From Leptodactylus fallax (taxonomy: Eukaryota > Chordata > Amphibia > Anura > Leptodactylidae), in NCBI GenBank assembly GCA_947044405.1, contig CAMRHE010000021.1, forward strand, positions 10,338,501 to 10,402,500: a stretch of 64,000 bases of DNA, given 5' to 3'. The position numbers were made by a program, and so were the translations under genes. The number at the start of each line of letters is the position of its first letter. The stretch's first letter is position 1. Shown here piece by piece: positions 19,850 through 31,814 of the stretch. Below the pieces are notes generated by a model. It saw only the letters and a program-made list of their open reading frames with translations. It had not been told where the DNA came from and searched no databases.

Positions 19850-22800
19850 ATTTTTGAGAAATTTTTTTATATATACAAGAATATAAACAATGGGAGTAGG
19901 CTAGCACATTCTTTGTCTCTTCCTTTTATAGTGAGAGGTCAAGCTCCTTCTCTCAGGGAGAAATAATGCTGGCTTGAAGAACTGTCTCTTAAAAAGGCAT
20001 TTTCATTTCAACCAATTGCATAAATCAGTAAATGATCGTAAGAAATGTTATAAAACATCTTGTCAGAGAAAATGCTTTTTTTCTCCTGTTTTAAGGTTGT
20101 TAAGCATTCCATCCCCTCCCTCTGGTAAACTGACTTTGCGTCTGAAAATTTTGCTATATTCATCTTGAGACAATCAGAAGGTCACATGTTTCAGATTGCA
20201 CATGTCCATAGAAGTCTATGGGGAGGAGAGAGGGAGAGAGATAGCAGTATAAACACAAGTTTAGGCTGATGCTGAAGATAAATAGGAGCTATTACAAATG
20301 AAATACATTGACATATAAACAGATTAGGGCTTCTCTATATAGTCCTATTGTTGTTTTTAAGTGAGAGAGAAAAGTATAGAGAAGATTCTCCTTTACTTAC
20401 AGAAACTAGTTTTCACCCAACAGACTAGAGAGAAATGCAAACTGCAAATGGAGTGTGCAGGAGGAAAAACTGTAAAAAAAAATAGAAAACCTAAATCATA
20501 AAATGATTAGAGAGGGGTGAACTTCTGAAGATTTGTTTTGATTCAGGTTCGGGTGGTTTAGTGCAAAGATATGTTTCCAGTCAAAAACGTTTGTCATGAA
20601 CCAGGCCTTAAATTGGCTTAAGGTGTGGTCTACAGTATAAAGCCACTTGCACCTGTAATCTTGAATACATCAGGAAAACAATCCGTAAATTCTGACGCAG
20701 AATTGGCAAACATTTGGGTGACCATCAACACAATGCATCTTGCATAATGTTCATGGGTATTGATTTAGTTAAACCCCCAGCGAGTCAAAGCAATTGGGAT
20801 CACCTTGTTACATAGCACGAGATCCAATTGATCTTTAGACATAAAACTGTAAACCCTCAGGGGTTCAAAAAACATCTGAGTTATACTTGTTTCACTTAGA
20901 CACCCCCTTTCTTTCTTATGATTCGGTCCTTATTTATATTTCTGTACACTGTCAAATGATCTATGTTTATCATTATGAGGGACATATATTTTACCTGCTA
21001 TCATACACAATCTCCCACCCCCTCCCCTTTGTCTGAGTGTGTATAATACAACCATGTTATACTATTTAATTGTCCTCCATTTAATTGTCCATTTATGGGG
21101 GGGGGGGGGTCAATACACCTATTACGGAGATTGTTGTATCACTTTGTTTACATGGCTAGCTTCCTACTCTCTTAGCCAACAACTACCATGATGGATTGCT
21201 CTTCACTCAGATCCTCCTCTCACTCCCTCCCCCTCACTCTCTCACACCTGCTCCCTGTTTCCCTAGCTGGCCTGTGGACTACTAGCACTACCTACCTAAC
21301 AAACTAACTAGCTCAGCCTCCACCCCATCATACTTACCTGTCTTCCTGTCCGCGAGATCACTTTCTTCTGTGCCTCTTCTCTTGACTTCTGCTCGCACCT
21401 GCGCTGAGCTGGAGTTCCGCCACTCTGGCTCTATTGCGCAAGCGTGGGAGGCCCGATCCTTCTCCTATTTTGGTTGAGCGTGGTGTCATTTTATGCTTTG
21501 GTATAATACCTCTTGTTTTACATGTTTAATATTAATAGTTATGTTTTATGTTGACACCGCTTGTATTATTATTTATTCACGTAGGCGTGCCTCAGTTAGA
21601 CCAGGCATCTTTTCCTACAATAACGATATCATAAATAAATATAGTGTTATTAATCAAAAAAGTGATATCTTATAATCAAGTCAAAATACTATAATCTTAC
21701 AAATGTAAGAATGAATATTCTTAATATGGAAAAAGAAACATGATTTTCTGTCTCAGCAGCAGGTCAGGATTATGGTCAACAAATAGGTAAGCACATATGT
21801 CATGATCCTAACACAGACATTGCACATGACCAAGTCTTACCCATTGGTATCTATTGCCAGGAAGCTATGCACGTGCAAAAGCTCCTTCTGAACTGTGTCA
21901 GATTGTGGGGGTGTGGGCCATCAGTAGAATTCATGCTGGGGTCCCACTATGTAGAAACACAATGCATCTATATATAATAAACTGGTTAGTTTGTTAAAAT
22001 ATTGTACCTAGTTGGTTTTTTGGGGGCATGGGCCCGGGGGGGGGCGGTGTTACAATCTGTAATGCAACGTAATGAGAGTACTATGCCATGCACCACTCTT
22101 GCAGAGGTTGGGGAGCTTGGGGCCCGATAGTCCATCTGGATCAAGAGATCCCTGGAGGATTCACCTTCTTCCCTGTGGGCCAGTCCAAACCTGCTTCTGA
22201 AGTACTAAGATGTGGAAGTCTATAAACACATGCTAACAAAAGAGGGACACCCTTGCACAGTATTACGGACAAATGTAGCACTGGTTAAAAGATCTCCAAC
22301 AACCCAATTAACCCTATTAACCTTAGCAAAGCAAAAGGCATCACCAAGCAAAGAGAAATCCTTCTGTAAAGCTGTAAATCTGTATTTGGTAAATAATTAT
22401 ACTACATATTTAATAGTCATAGTTAACTTATTAACATGAATGAGCAGATCAAGCACAGAAGCCTTGTGAAATAATGCATGCTAGTAGAAAAAATTTTCAT
22501 GCAACAATACTGGTTAGTCTATTTTAAGCTAATATACTGTCCCAGGATTCTCATTACAATATTGATCTGTTTTCTGAAAATAAGCAATGATAATTTCCAT
22601 TGAGGCTGGGATTCCAGCATAGGTACAAAAACCATTTCAATTAATTCTCTAATTAACATTTTGACTTCTTTGTTCTAACCAGAGTGATACAGCAGCTGGC
22701 CCAGTTTTATTGTTTTTCCCATCACAGATAGATATTTGCAATTTTGGCAATAATACGTAAAAATTAATAGGGAGTATTCATTTTGACTGTAGAATTTTGT

Positions 22801-23340
22801 GCTCTTCATTAAAAAAATTAAAAAAATAGTTTTCTAGTTAACTTGCTGTACAATGTATCCTATGTTATTGCTAAATATTAGAAAATTATTGTAAAGAACA
22901 GAAAATTTTGAAAAAAAGAAATTCATACTATATTTTTGATCAATGTTTAATTAAGTGTACATTTTTTTTCATGGAAAATAATACAGGGTTAGATGTAGGA
23001 ATGTCATTGACTTAATATGTATTCAAATAAACCTCAATTTTTATGTATGCTTTAAATCTTTCATCATACTGTATAAATATGGGGCGTTATAATATGTACT
23101 GTTTAACCCTAACATTAAAATTACCTGCCTAATAATCTGTAGGTCCCTTTCGTGTCACCATTCAAGTGAACATGCAGTAGCAAATGTGAAAAGTATAACA
23201 TCTTTAATATGAAACATAGAAACATTGAAGATTGACAGCAGCAAAGACTATATGGTAAGTCTTGTCTCCCCTTATACTATTTCCTTTTTCTCTAAGGATA
23301 GATGTGTTTATCCCAGGCATGCTTAAATTCACTTACTGTA
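19850..23340. other. Unclassified DNA, no gene seen
   Basis: Mostly AT-rich. Includes a G-run at 21099-21109, a C/T-rich block at 21190-21480 and another G-run at 22035-22043. Short open frames (for example 22212-22439) show no family. From 22400 to 23130 the DNA is AT-rich and free of recognisable repeats. Confidence 0.3.
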
Positions 23341-23343
23341 GAT

Positions 23344-25775
23344 TTACCAACTACATCACAACCTGCTGACATTATCTGCCCTCTCCTCTGTAATTGAACC
23401 CCAAACCCCTAAACCAGCACGTCCCCGCAGGAACCTTAATCACCTTGACATCCGCACGCTCTCAGACTCTCTCCAACCGCTCGCTGACATATCCTCACTC
23501 CAGGACGCAGATACCGCTGCTGACTTCTACAACACCACCATTACCTCAGCCCTTGACTCTGTGGCCCCCTTCACTAACACCAGAGCCCGACCGATCAATA
23601 GGCAGCCCTGGCACACTGATCTGACTAAAAAACTGAGACGTGCCTCACGAGTTGCAGAACGCCTCTGGAAGAAAAGCCACTCCCAGGAGGACTTCCTTAG
23701 GTATAAAGAAGCAGTTCTCACATTCAAGAACGCACTCACCTCCGCAAAGCAGGACTACTTCACCACACTAATATCTGCCCTATCCCGCAACCCCAAACAG
23801 CTATTCACTACCTTCAACTCCCTCCTCCGTCCTCCTGCGCCCCCTCAGACATCACTTATCACAGCTGACGACTTTGCCTCTTATTTCAAAAGCAAAATCG
23901 ACACCATCAGAGACAGTCTCACCCTACACCCCCAACAACCACTCTATCCAACTGCTTGGTGCTCATCATCTTTAACCTGTTTCTCCACCGTCACCGACGA
24001 AAAGCTCTCTACCCTAATCTCTAAATCACACCTCACCTTCTGTGCACTCGACCCAATCCAGTCACATCTCATCCCAAAACTCTCAGAAGACATTACTCCT
24101 TTCTTAACCCATCTCTTCAACCTATCCCTAACCAATGGATCCTTCCCTTCCGCCTTCAAACATGCTACCGTCACACCTATACTTAAGAAACCCTCCCTGG
24201 ACCCGTCCTCTCCAGCCAACTATCGCCCCATCTCACTGCTCCCGTATGCCTCAAAACTACTAGAGCAACACGTCCATTCCAAACTATCCTCCTACCTCTC
24301 GTCCAATATGCTTCTTCACAGACTACAGTCAGGCTTCAGACCCCATCACTCCACAGAAACTGCCCTAACCAAGGTCACTAACGACCTTCTAACCGCCAAA
24401 GCCAAACATCATTATTCTGTCCTCCTCCTCCTTAACCTCTACTCTGCCTTTGATACAGTCGACCATTCCCTCCTGATAGAAACTCTCTCATCCCTTGGCA
24501 TCTCACACCTGGCCCTATCCTGGATCTCCTCATATCTCACCAACCGCACATTCAGCTTCTCCCACTCACTCACCACCTCCCCGCCACGCCCTCTTTCTGT
24601 AGGTGTCCCCCAAGACTCCTTCCTAGGACCCCTCCTGTTCTCAATCTACACCCTAGGCCTTGGCCAACTCATAGAATCCCATGGCTTCCATTACCATTGC
24701 TATGCTGACGACACCCAAATATATATCTCTGGTCCAGACATTACCTCCCTGTTGTCCAGAGTCCCAGAATGTCTAGCAACCGTAGCCTCCTTTCTCTCCT
24801 CCCGCTTCCTCAAACTCAACATGGAGAAAACAGAATTCATAATCTTCACCCCTCCTCGCACGGCCCCCCTACCTGACCCATCTATCAAAATTAATGGAAC
24901 CACTCTCACCCCAGTCCCACAGGCCCACTGCCTTGGGATAACCCTAGACTCTGACCTATCCTTCAAGTCGTATATTCAAACCCTCAACACCTCCTGCCGC
25001 TTCCAACTCAAGAACATCCACTGAATCCGCTCTTTCCTCACCCCTGAATCTACAAAGATGCTAGTCCACGCCCTCATAATCTCCCGCCTAGACTACTGTA
25101 ACACCCTTCTCTATGGCCTCCCAGCTAACACCCTCGCCCCCCTCCAGTCCACTTTAAACTGTGCTGCTCGCCTAATACACCTCTTCCCCCGTTCTTCATC
25201 GGCCGCTCCCCTCTGCCAATCCCTTCACTGGCTCCCCGTTGCCCAGCGAATAGAGTTCAAATTACTAACGCTGACATACAAAGCCATCCACAACCTGTCC
25301 CCTCCATATATCTCCGACCTAATCTCCCGCTACCTGCCCACACGTAACCTCCGATCCTCCAAAGACCTCCTACTCCACTCTGCTCTTATCCGCTCTTCAC
25401 ACAAACGTCTCCAAGACTTCTCCTGTGCATCCCCCATACTCTGGAACTCTTTACCAAGACACATAAGACTGTCCCCCACAGTCACAAGCTTCAAGAAGGC
25501 CCTGAAGACTCACCTATTCAAGAAAGCCTACAACCTCCAATAACGCTACTGTCACCACACCACCACCTGAGCAGCCTCTACCCCCACCTTCTGTCTCTAT
25601 CCCTCTTCCCTCATAGATTGTAAGCCCTTGCGGGCAGGGCCCTCTATCCCACTGTACCAGTTAGTCTCTCTCAGCATTATCTGTTTTGTATATCTGGTGT
25701 ACCGTATGTAAATCCGCAAATGTAAAGCACTATGGAATTAATGGTGCTATATAAATAAACAATAACAATAATAAT
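23344..25775 (+). mobile_element. L2-like LINE, 5'-truncated
   Basis: Holds the second half of an APE-type LINE: the end of the linker, the reverse transcriptase, and a 3' UTR with TAGATTGTAAGCCCTTGCGG near 25615. It ends GCTATATAAATAAACAATAA plus an (AAT)n tail at about 25775. The endonuclease is missing, as expected for abortive reverse transcription. A minus-strand copy of a related 3' UTR lies at 29331-29516. Strong C-rich strand bias distinguishes it from its AT-rich surroundings. Confidence 0.88.
23347..25543 (+). pseudogene. L2-like LINE reverse transcriptase, one in-frame stop
   Basis: An RT-bearing C-terminal part of ORF2, open in a single frame for about 730 codons except for one TGA at 25022-25024. 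RT motifs are in order: NYRPISLLP (about 24220), [15 protein letters not shown] (about 24325), SAFDTVDH (24446 on), [12 protein letters not shown] (about 24604), and the YADD active site at 24701-24712. The Asp normally ahead of the SAFDT motif reads Asn (AAC at 24434-24436), and VPQGS reads VPQDS. The enzyme would therefore be inactive even without the stop. After the stop come LDYCNTLLYGLP and the conserved SLHWLPVAQRI block, ending at 25543. CGA-to-TGA would explain the stop, since Arg is usual before the RSFLT block. There is no ATG at the start because the 5' part is lost. Confidence 0.9.
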
Positions 25776-25777
25776 AC

Positions 25778-25861
25778 ATCTGCTGGAAGTTTGTTCCAAG
25801 CCTCAACTACTCTCAGTGAAATAAGATTTCCTGACGTTGCTTCTGATCTTCCCTACAGCTA
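25778..25861. repeat. CR1-like LINE debris, left part
   Basis: A short AT-balanced segment (CTGGAAGTTTGTTCCAAGCC onward) continues beyond the foldback at 26281-26600 and resembles the degenerate CR1 tails common in tetrapod genomes. A similar segment is at 29537-29920. Assigned by general resemblance only. Confidence 0.4.
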
Positions 25862-26280
25862 AGGGTGGGTTCACACCTGCGCGTCAGTCCGTCCGCTGCC
25901 AATCTGAGTGAAAATCTCGGGGAACGGGATTGGCATCAGATACTGACAGGTTAGCGACGCATTGGTTAAAAACCCATTCATTTGAATGGGTTTTTAAAGC
26001 AATGTGCGGGTGTGCGCTTACACCCTCTGCACTGCGAATCCTTTTTTTTCGTTGGAAACAAAGTCGGACATGCAGGACTTCGTGTCCGACAAAAAAAAAT
26101 GGCTTCGCAGTGCAGAGGGTGTAAGCGCACACCCGCGCATTGCTTTAAAAACCCATTCAAATTAATTTGTTTTTAACCAAAGCGTCGCTAACCTGTCGGT
26201 ATCCGATGCCAATCCCGTTCCCCGAGATTTTCACTCGGATTGGCAGCGGACGGACTGAAGCGCAGGTGTGAACCCACCCT
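25862..26280. mobile_element. 419-bp foldback MITE
   Basis: Almost the whole element is one inverted repeat. The left arm starts AGGGTGGGTTCACACCTGCG and the right arm ends with its complement. Inner blocks AGTGCAGAGGGTGTAAGCGC and its partner near 26010-26035, and AAAAACCCATTCA on both sides, pair as well. The centre is around 26070. No coding capacity. Short frames on both strands are mirror images created by the palindrome. Confidence 0.92.
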
Positions 26281-26600
26281 AATTTCACATTGTTCCCCCT
26301 TGTTCTTGTTTTTATTTTTTTTTTTTTTATTAAAAACACTTCTCTTCTGAACCTTATTTATACCTTTAGGTTTCAATCATGTTCCCCTTTCCCTTCTTTC
26401 CTTAAGGCATTAAACCTGTATAGCTATGTTTTATGCTTCAGTCCCTCCATCATTTGTGTAGCTCTCCTTTGAACCTGTTATAATTTATTTCAGTATACCA
26501 GCACTCTAACTAGTAGGATCGCAGTCTCCCTCTTCCTACTGGTTCTACCTTCAGATATATAGCCGAGCATCCTACTTGCTTTCCCTGCTGCCTGGCTGCA
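26281..26600. repeat. CR1-like LINE debris, right part
   Basis: Contains TTTCAATCATGTTCCCCTTT and GTGTAGCTCTCCTTTGAACC, phrases typical of degenerate CR1 3' ends. Separated from 25778-25861 by the foldback insertion. Confidence 0.5.
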
Positions 26601-28220
26601 CTGTATGCACTCACATACGTTATGTGATTCCTTCCAACAGCTTTACAATGGGGGGTGCAGACAGCCATACCTTCACTGTTCCGATATGAATGCTAAGGAT
26701 AAGCCATCAATTTTAAACAACTGGTTAACCCCTTTAAAAGATGAAAGATTCCATTGTATATACAGTAAATAAAGCTGCATATACCAGCATTTATTTATAA
26801 GGAAAGTAGATAAAATGGCTTGAAAACATTTCTGCTTATTTAACTATTATGCACAATTAAGAAAGTGATAAAGTGATATAGATGAGGAAGAAACTGGTTT
26901 AAATGGCATTAATAAAAATAATTGTTATAGCACATAGAGACAGTAAAAGGATAAACAACCACATTAACAATATACGGTCAGAGGTTTTGAAAACAATTAC
27001 ATTTTAGGTTATCTTTGTGTGAACTGAAAGAATTTCATTTATTTCTGCTCTTTGTCAGTGCATCATTGTTAAGAAGTGGAAAATTAGGTCAAAAAAGCAA
27101 CCAAATGTATAATACATAATGGAAAAGATACATTTAGCATGCATAAATGTATGTCAATGTCAATGGTATAAAAATAATCTTAATACATGAAATGAACAAT
27201 GAAAGAGCAACAGAAACATATACATTTAACAATTTGAAAAGTCAGGTATGTTTTATGTATACTATGATCTGTATCCACAGCCAATAACAAGTCCCCTCAA
27301 GTTATGAAATTCTATTTAAACTGTGAAATATTTAGCCTTCCTGAAGGGTAAATTGAAGAGATAAACTTTGGTCAGACTGACATAATGTGCTGTAGCTGAT
27401 TCAGAATCATCTTTCATTCCTTTAGAGATTTGCATTCATTACAATTGCAGAATGGTTAAAGATTAAAATTTGAATCTCTTTTAGTGACATGTATTTGATA
27501 GCATTTAGAGTTTGTGATTTAATGGTTTTTGTAAGCTTAATTTGAATTAAACTAAGTATCTTAAGACTCTAATTGAATAACTTAAATATTCTAAGCCTAT
27601 ATGAATAAGAAGGAAGATTAAATGAACAATAAAAAACATTTTTCAGTTAATAAATAACATACAGGTGTGTGTGTGTGCGCGCGTGTGTGTGTTTGTGTGT
27701 ATTTGGCTGTGTGCTTTTGTTATTTGGTTTTATGATTGATAAGATTGAATAAAGGCACAATTCTGTTAAGTCCAACCTATCCTACTGTAAGAGAGCAATG
27801 TGGAGCACATGCCCTATAATAGATAATTGGTCTTTCAGTGTTTTTTTTCCCCAAATATAACCGTGCTTATATTTGTAGTCATTTAAATATTAAACATTGT
27901 TGCCAATGGATACGACCATGCATTCAGGCACTTTCCATAGTCTGGCATTGGTCACTAGCTATGATTTGTTATTGTGGTCAGTTTATCTTTTCTTACAGGA
28001 ACACAGAAACATGCAGGGACACTGGATTATGGCTGGGTTTCTGACAAGTGCAATACCAATTAAAGTTCTTACATTCATTACCATTGGAAGATCAAGGCAA
28101 AAGACTGTCAGCTGTAAGATGGTTACAGAAAATCTTGAAAAAAGTTTAATTATATTTGCAAAAATATTTAACTTTTAATTATATTTAAAATTAAATATTT
28201 TGTTCATGATAAAATCCCTT
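26601..28220. other. AT-rich DNA without repeats or genes recognised
   Basis: About 1.6 kb with no supported frame and no match to other parts of the window. A (GT)n-rich tract with GCGCGC interruption lies at 27666-27713. The part near 27340-27560 is rich in homeodomain-like ATTA words and is a candidate for a conserved non-coding element, which only cross-species comparison can settle. Confidence 0.4.
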
Positions 28221-28415
28221 TGGGCTGCGGCCACACATTGCAGAAAAGCTATATTTTTGCTGCAGATTTTGCTGCTTTTTGAGTCAAAGCCAAGAGTGGA
28301 TTTAGCAGCTGGGAGAAATATAAGTGCTTCATTTCTATTTCCCTTTCCTTTTGAATCCATTCTTAGCTTTGTCTGAAAAAGTGCAGCTTTTCTGTTACAA
28401 GTGACCCGAGCCTTA
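28221..28415. mobile_element. About 195-bp MITE, family M, copy 1
   Basis: GGGCTGCGGCCACACATTGC at the left and TGACCCGAGCCTTA at the right, with the internal TGAGTCAAAGCCAAGAGTGG block. Aligns along its length with copies at 39875-40066 and 43173-43378. Confidence 0.8.
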
Positions 28416-29230
28416 AGATATTTTGTACTTATTCTGTATTGTCATGAATGCGTAACAGTGTCTTTAATATGCAGATTTTGGCTGAAAGGTTATGACATAA
28501 ACAAAAGACCAGTTCAGGTAGACTAGCCCCAGACTGATTCACCAGCCAAACTCATGTGGGGACACAGACATAGGGATCATCATCGATGGCAGTGGAGTTA
28601 GTAAAAGTCCCTGCTTTGCAGTAACACATATTTAAGACCAAGTCAGCCACAGAAGCAGGGATGGGATTAAGACATAAGAACTGGATTCCTGCCACATAGT
28701 GGTTAGTTCAAGTGGGAGTACAACAGGTAGCAGCTGCATGAGTATATATGGTAGGAGGAACAGTCCAGTGCAGTTAAGTTGGCTTTGTTCAATAGTTGGA
28801 ATGAAAGTTCCATGTATTGTAGACTATGAGGTTTGTAGGTAATAGTACAACACTAGACCTGCCAGGATAGAGCAGTGAGACGTTCACACAGACATAGCCA
28901 GAAGGAGTGTAAGAGTAATGATCAGTTCACATACCAGTTCAAAACTACCATAAAATTCAAGCCAAGATGTTGTTAGGAGTCAGCTGTAAAGAATAGAATA
29001 AGCTAGAGAGACAACCAGGTGCCTTCATCCAGAGCCTTCCTACAAAGTGTTAAAGATTAAGTTTAGTGACTTTTAAGTGACTATATCCATTTATAACCCG
29101 AGACCTCTGTGTGTCAGTGAGTTGATCCGATCTACAGACTGCAGTTTGTCAGTAAATTTGTTTTGCAAAAGTAAAAGATGTGTTCTAACCACCTTGCTCC
29201 TGAATTTTACACTACTATATTGACCCAGAG
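28416..29230. other. Unclassified block, possible LTR debris
   Basis: A stretch of even base composition between AT-rich neighbours with no coding region. Its texture is that of a decayed LTR or LTR-internal segment, but no direct repeats, primer site or polyA signal make the case. Confidence 0.25.
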
Positions 29231-29327
29231 GAATGCAAGGCATATGTCAATTGCCGCTCTTTAGGGGAAAAAAATTCCATTCCAAATATGGCAATCAGAA
29301 TAAATCCCTGGATCATTGTCCCTTCTC

Positions 29328-29330
<3 letters not shown>

Positions 29331-29369
<39 letters not shown>

Positions 29370-29516
29370 TTTATATAGTGCCAATATATTCCATAGCACA
29401 TTACAAATCAGAGGACACATGAACAGACAATATGAGACATTACAATGTGACAAAGAAATAAACATATCAAACAATAGGAGTGAGGGCCCTGCTCGCAAGA
29501 GCTTACATTCTATGAA
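29331..29516 (-). mobile_element. L2-like LINE 3' end fragment
   Basis: On the minus strand it reads ATAGAATGTAAGCTCTTGCG ... GGCACTATATAAAGTTATTA followed by an (ATT)n tail, the same 3' end design as the L2-like LINE ending at 25775. Only the last 180 bp are present, a severe 5' truncation. The (AAT)n microsatellite at 29331-29368 is its tail. Confidence 0.85.
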
Positions 29517-29536
29517 AAAAATTGATTACCCTTAAC

Positions 29537-29990
29537 TTTTGATACTTTTATTCAAGAAAAACTACTAAGCCACACTTGAACTTGTATAGTGTATCAACTA
29601 TTACAACATCCTTTGACAGAGAATTCTGTGCTCTTTCATCAAAAAATCCCGATCTATGACAGGTAAAACCTTCTTTCCTCTAAGTATAGAGCATGCTTCC
29701 TCGTCATTGTTACAAATCTAAGGGTCAAAACTTCATTCAAAAGATTTCTGGACTGTCCATTTATAATTGTACATTGTGCTTAAATCTTTTATTAAACTTC
29801 ATAACCACAAGTTTGATAACCAGTCTTTTATACTTTAATCCCCCCACCCCTGTAATTACCTTGGCTACCCTCCTGTGCACCCACTCTAGTTCAGGTATGT
29901 TCTTTTTTTTTTTTTAATTCAATTTCCATATGACTAGTGATTTCATTTTTATAGAAGCAAGGCTATGCTATTATGATGACTATGTATGTC
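29537..29990. repeat. CR1-like LINE debris
   Basis: Shares the style of 25778-26600 (for example GTAATTACCTTGGCTACCCTCCTGTGCACC) and ends in a T-run at 29905-29916. No frame survives. Confidence 0.4.
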
Positions 29991-30233
29991 TTGATGTGAC
30001 TTTCTAAGATACTTAGTGTTTTTAATTCAGTAATACTTTTAAGATCTTTGCTTGATGTCAGTAAATATACCATATATAAAAGTATATATAAGTTACTCTT
30101 CTGACCTAGAATACTTTACAAGTAATACACTAACTACCTCTATTATTGTGGAATCCTAGTTACCCCCCTGCCCTAATTTACTAGGGCCCTTAAAATTATC
30201 AATTTAATTTTTAAATATTTGATTTAAATCTTT

Positions 30234-30660
30234 TAAAGAAAGTCTATCATTCACAAAAACAGTTTTAAGCTAATGGCACATTGGAATGGCCTTTAAAAAG
30301 GTCATTCTTCTCTTACATTTCCTTGTTTTCTTCTCCCAGCTGATTCCAAGATAATTTGTTTCTTCATGTATGTAAATGAGCACCACGGAGCACCCGGGCA
30401 TACCTTCTATTTGGCGAGCACCCATCGCGTCATCACTTCTTACCGCCCCTTTGGTCGTTGCGGTGACTCCCCTCTTGGCCTTCTTTCTTCTTACTTCTCG
30501 CTCTCATCGAATTTTCATGACTGTGCATGCGCAATCGGCTCTGCCACACTCTTGTGACAGACCACCGGAAAATGGCGGCCGATTGCGCATGCGCAGTCGC
30601 GAAAATTCGAAATCATGGGACCCCATGGCAAGTCAGAATTGGGCTCCCCCTTCCAAATAT
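30234..30660 (+). repeat. TTAA-type MITE fragment related to 50595-51181
   Basis: TTAAAGAAAGTCTATCATTC at the left matches the start of the foldback at 50591 (TTAAAGGGAGTCTATCATTG). Further shared words include a block with GAGCACC and a CGTCATCACT motif. The interior contains the inverted pair GCATGCGCAATCGGC and GCCGATTGCGCATGC at 30525-30595. The right terminal arm is missing. Confidence 0.6.
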
Positions 30661-30743
30661 CTCTCAACTTATACCCCAGTTGAATAGTGATTTCAAGCAG
30701 AAGACAAATATCAACATCAAGCTTTCAGAGAAGAGTTCATGAA

Positions 30744-31800
30744 TCAGACCTTTTTATAGAACTTCTGCTTAAAAGGGAGTTTGTTCGGCGCTTTATTGTG
30801 GTTTTCTTCTGGCCTCCAGTGTGACGTCACATGCCATAGCACGCCCGGAAAATAAACTGGTGTCTGATCCTTTGAAGTTGGAGAGTTCCAGTAACTATTA
30901 AATAAATGAGTGAGGTGAGGAATTGAAACAGACAGGTTAGTGGTAAGGACAAGTAAGTCATCTGCAAATGCCGCAGTAGTATGCGTATGATCTCCAACCT
31001 CAAAACTCCAAAGGAGGAAGTATTGAAGAATTTTTTTTAGAAGTCTCAATTACTAAGATATATAGAGTAGGTGAGTATACAGAGTATAGAGAGAAAATAG
31101 CTTAGATAAACACATCTGGAAAGCCAAATTTCTCCAAAGTATCCCTTATGTATGGCAATCTGAATCAGCCGAAGGCCTTCTCGGCGTATGCGCCAAGAAC
31201 GACCAACGATGTTGTATTTCCCTTGCTGGCCGGTGACAGATCCAGATTGTTCTGGGTTGATAATTGAGTGGAGTAGAGGCGTGAGCCTCGCCACTAAGAC
31301 CTTCACCCACCATTTGAATCCGCATTTAAATGATATGGGGCAATAATTCTCGCATCTCATAGGATCTTTACCCTGTTTGTTCAATATAGTATTGTGAGCT
31401 TCAAGGGACTGATTAGGTAAGGATTGTCCAAGTAGTACCACTTTGCAAAGAGCTGCAAATTTGAGCAATAGTAGGTCTTTGAAAGTCTTATAATACCTTA
31501 TAGTGTATCTGTCAGGGCCAGGGCTTTTCTCACTCGGAATCGAGAAAATAAATTTGTTCAGTTCCTTAACAGTGAAGGGTTTTGTCAGCGATAACATAAG
31601 TGGTTAGTCTAGGGAGGGATAAGTCAGTGAGGAAAGACTCAATTCTTTCAACCAGAGAGGGTATAGAGGGGGTATTGTTAGGGAACAGGTTATACAGCTT
31701 TTGGTAATGCTTATGGAAAGCATTAGCTATAAGATCCACTTCTGATGAGACAGCGTCATGTAAACCAGTTCAGAGATATAAGACTTCTCTTTTTGCTTAT
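30744..31800 (-). pseudogene. L1/Tx1-like LINE ORF2 (reverse transcriptase) remnant
   Basis: On the minus strand the N-terminal RT region is readable from about 31760 (FHKHYQKLYNL) through KPFTVKELNKFIF, SPGPDRYTIRYYK and INPEQSGSVTG, to about 31100. After a deletion, the FADD active-site block (AAFADDLLVLTTN) appears at about 30950. The SPGPDG-type motif and EQSGFV-type motif belong to L1/Tx1 rather than CR1/L2. The segment carrying the first catalytic Asp (AFDR-type motif) is lost in the deletion, and the endonuclease is absent. Several frameshifts and stops are present. Confidence 0.8.
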
Positions 31801-31814
31801 GGACTACAGAAGTC

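Noticed and set aside
28416..29230. Possible solo LTR
   Set aside because: No TG...CA ends, no target duplication, primer site or polyA signal could be found.
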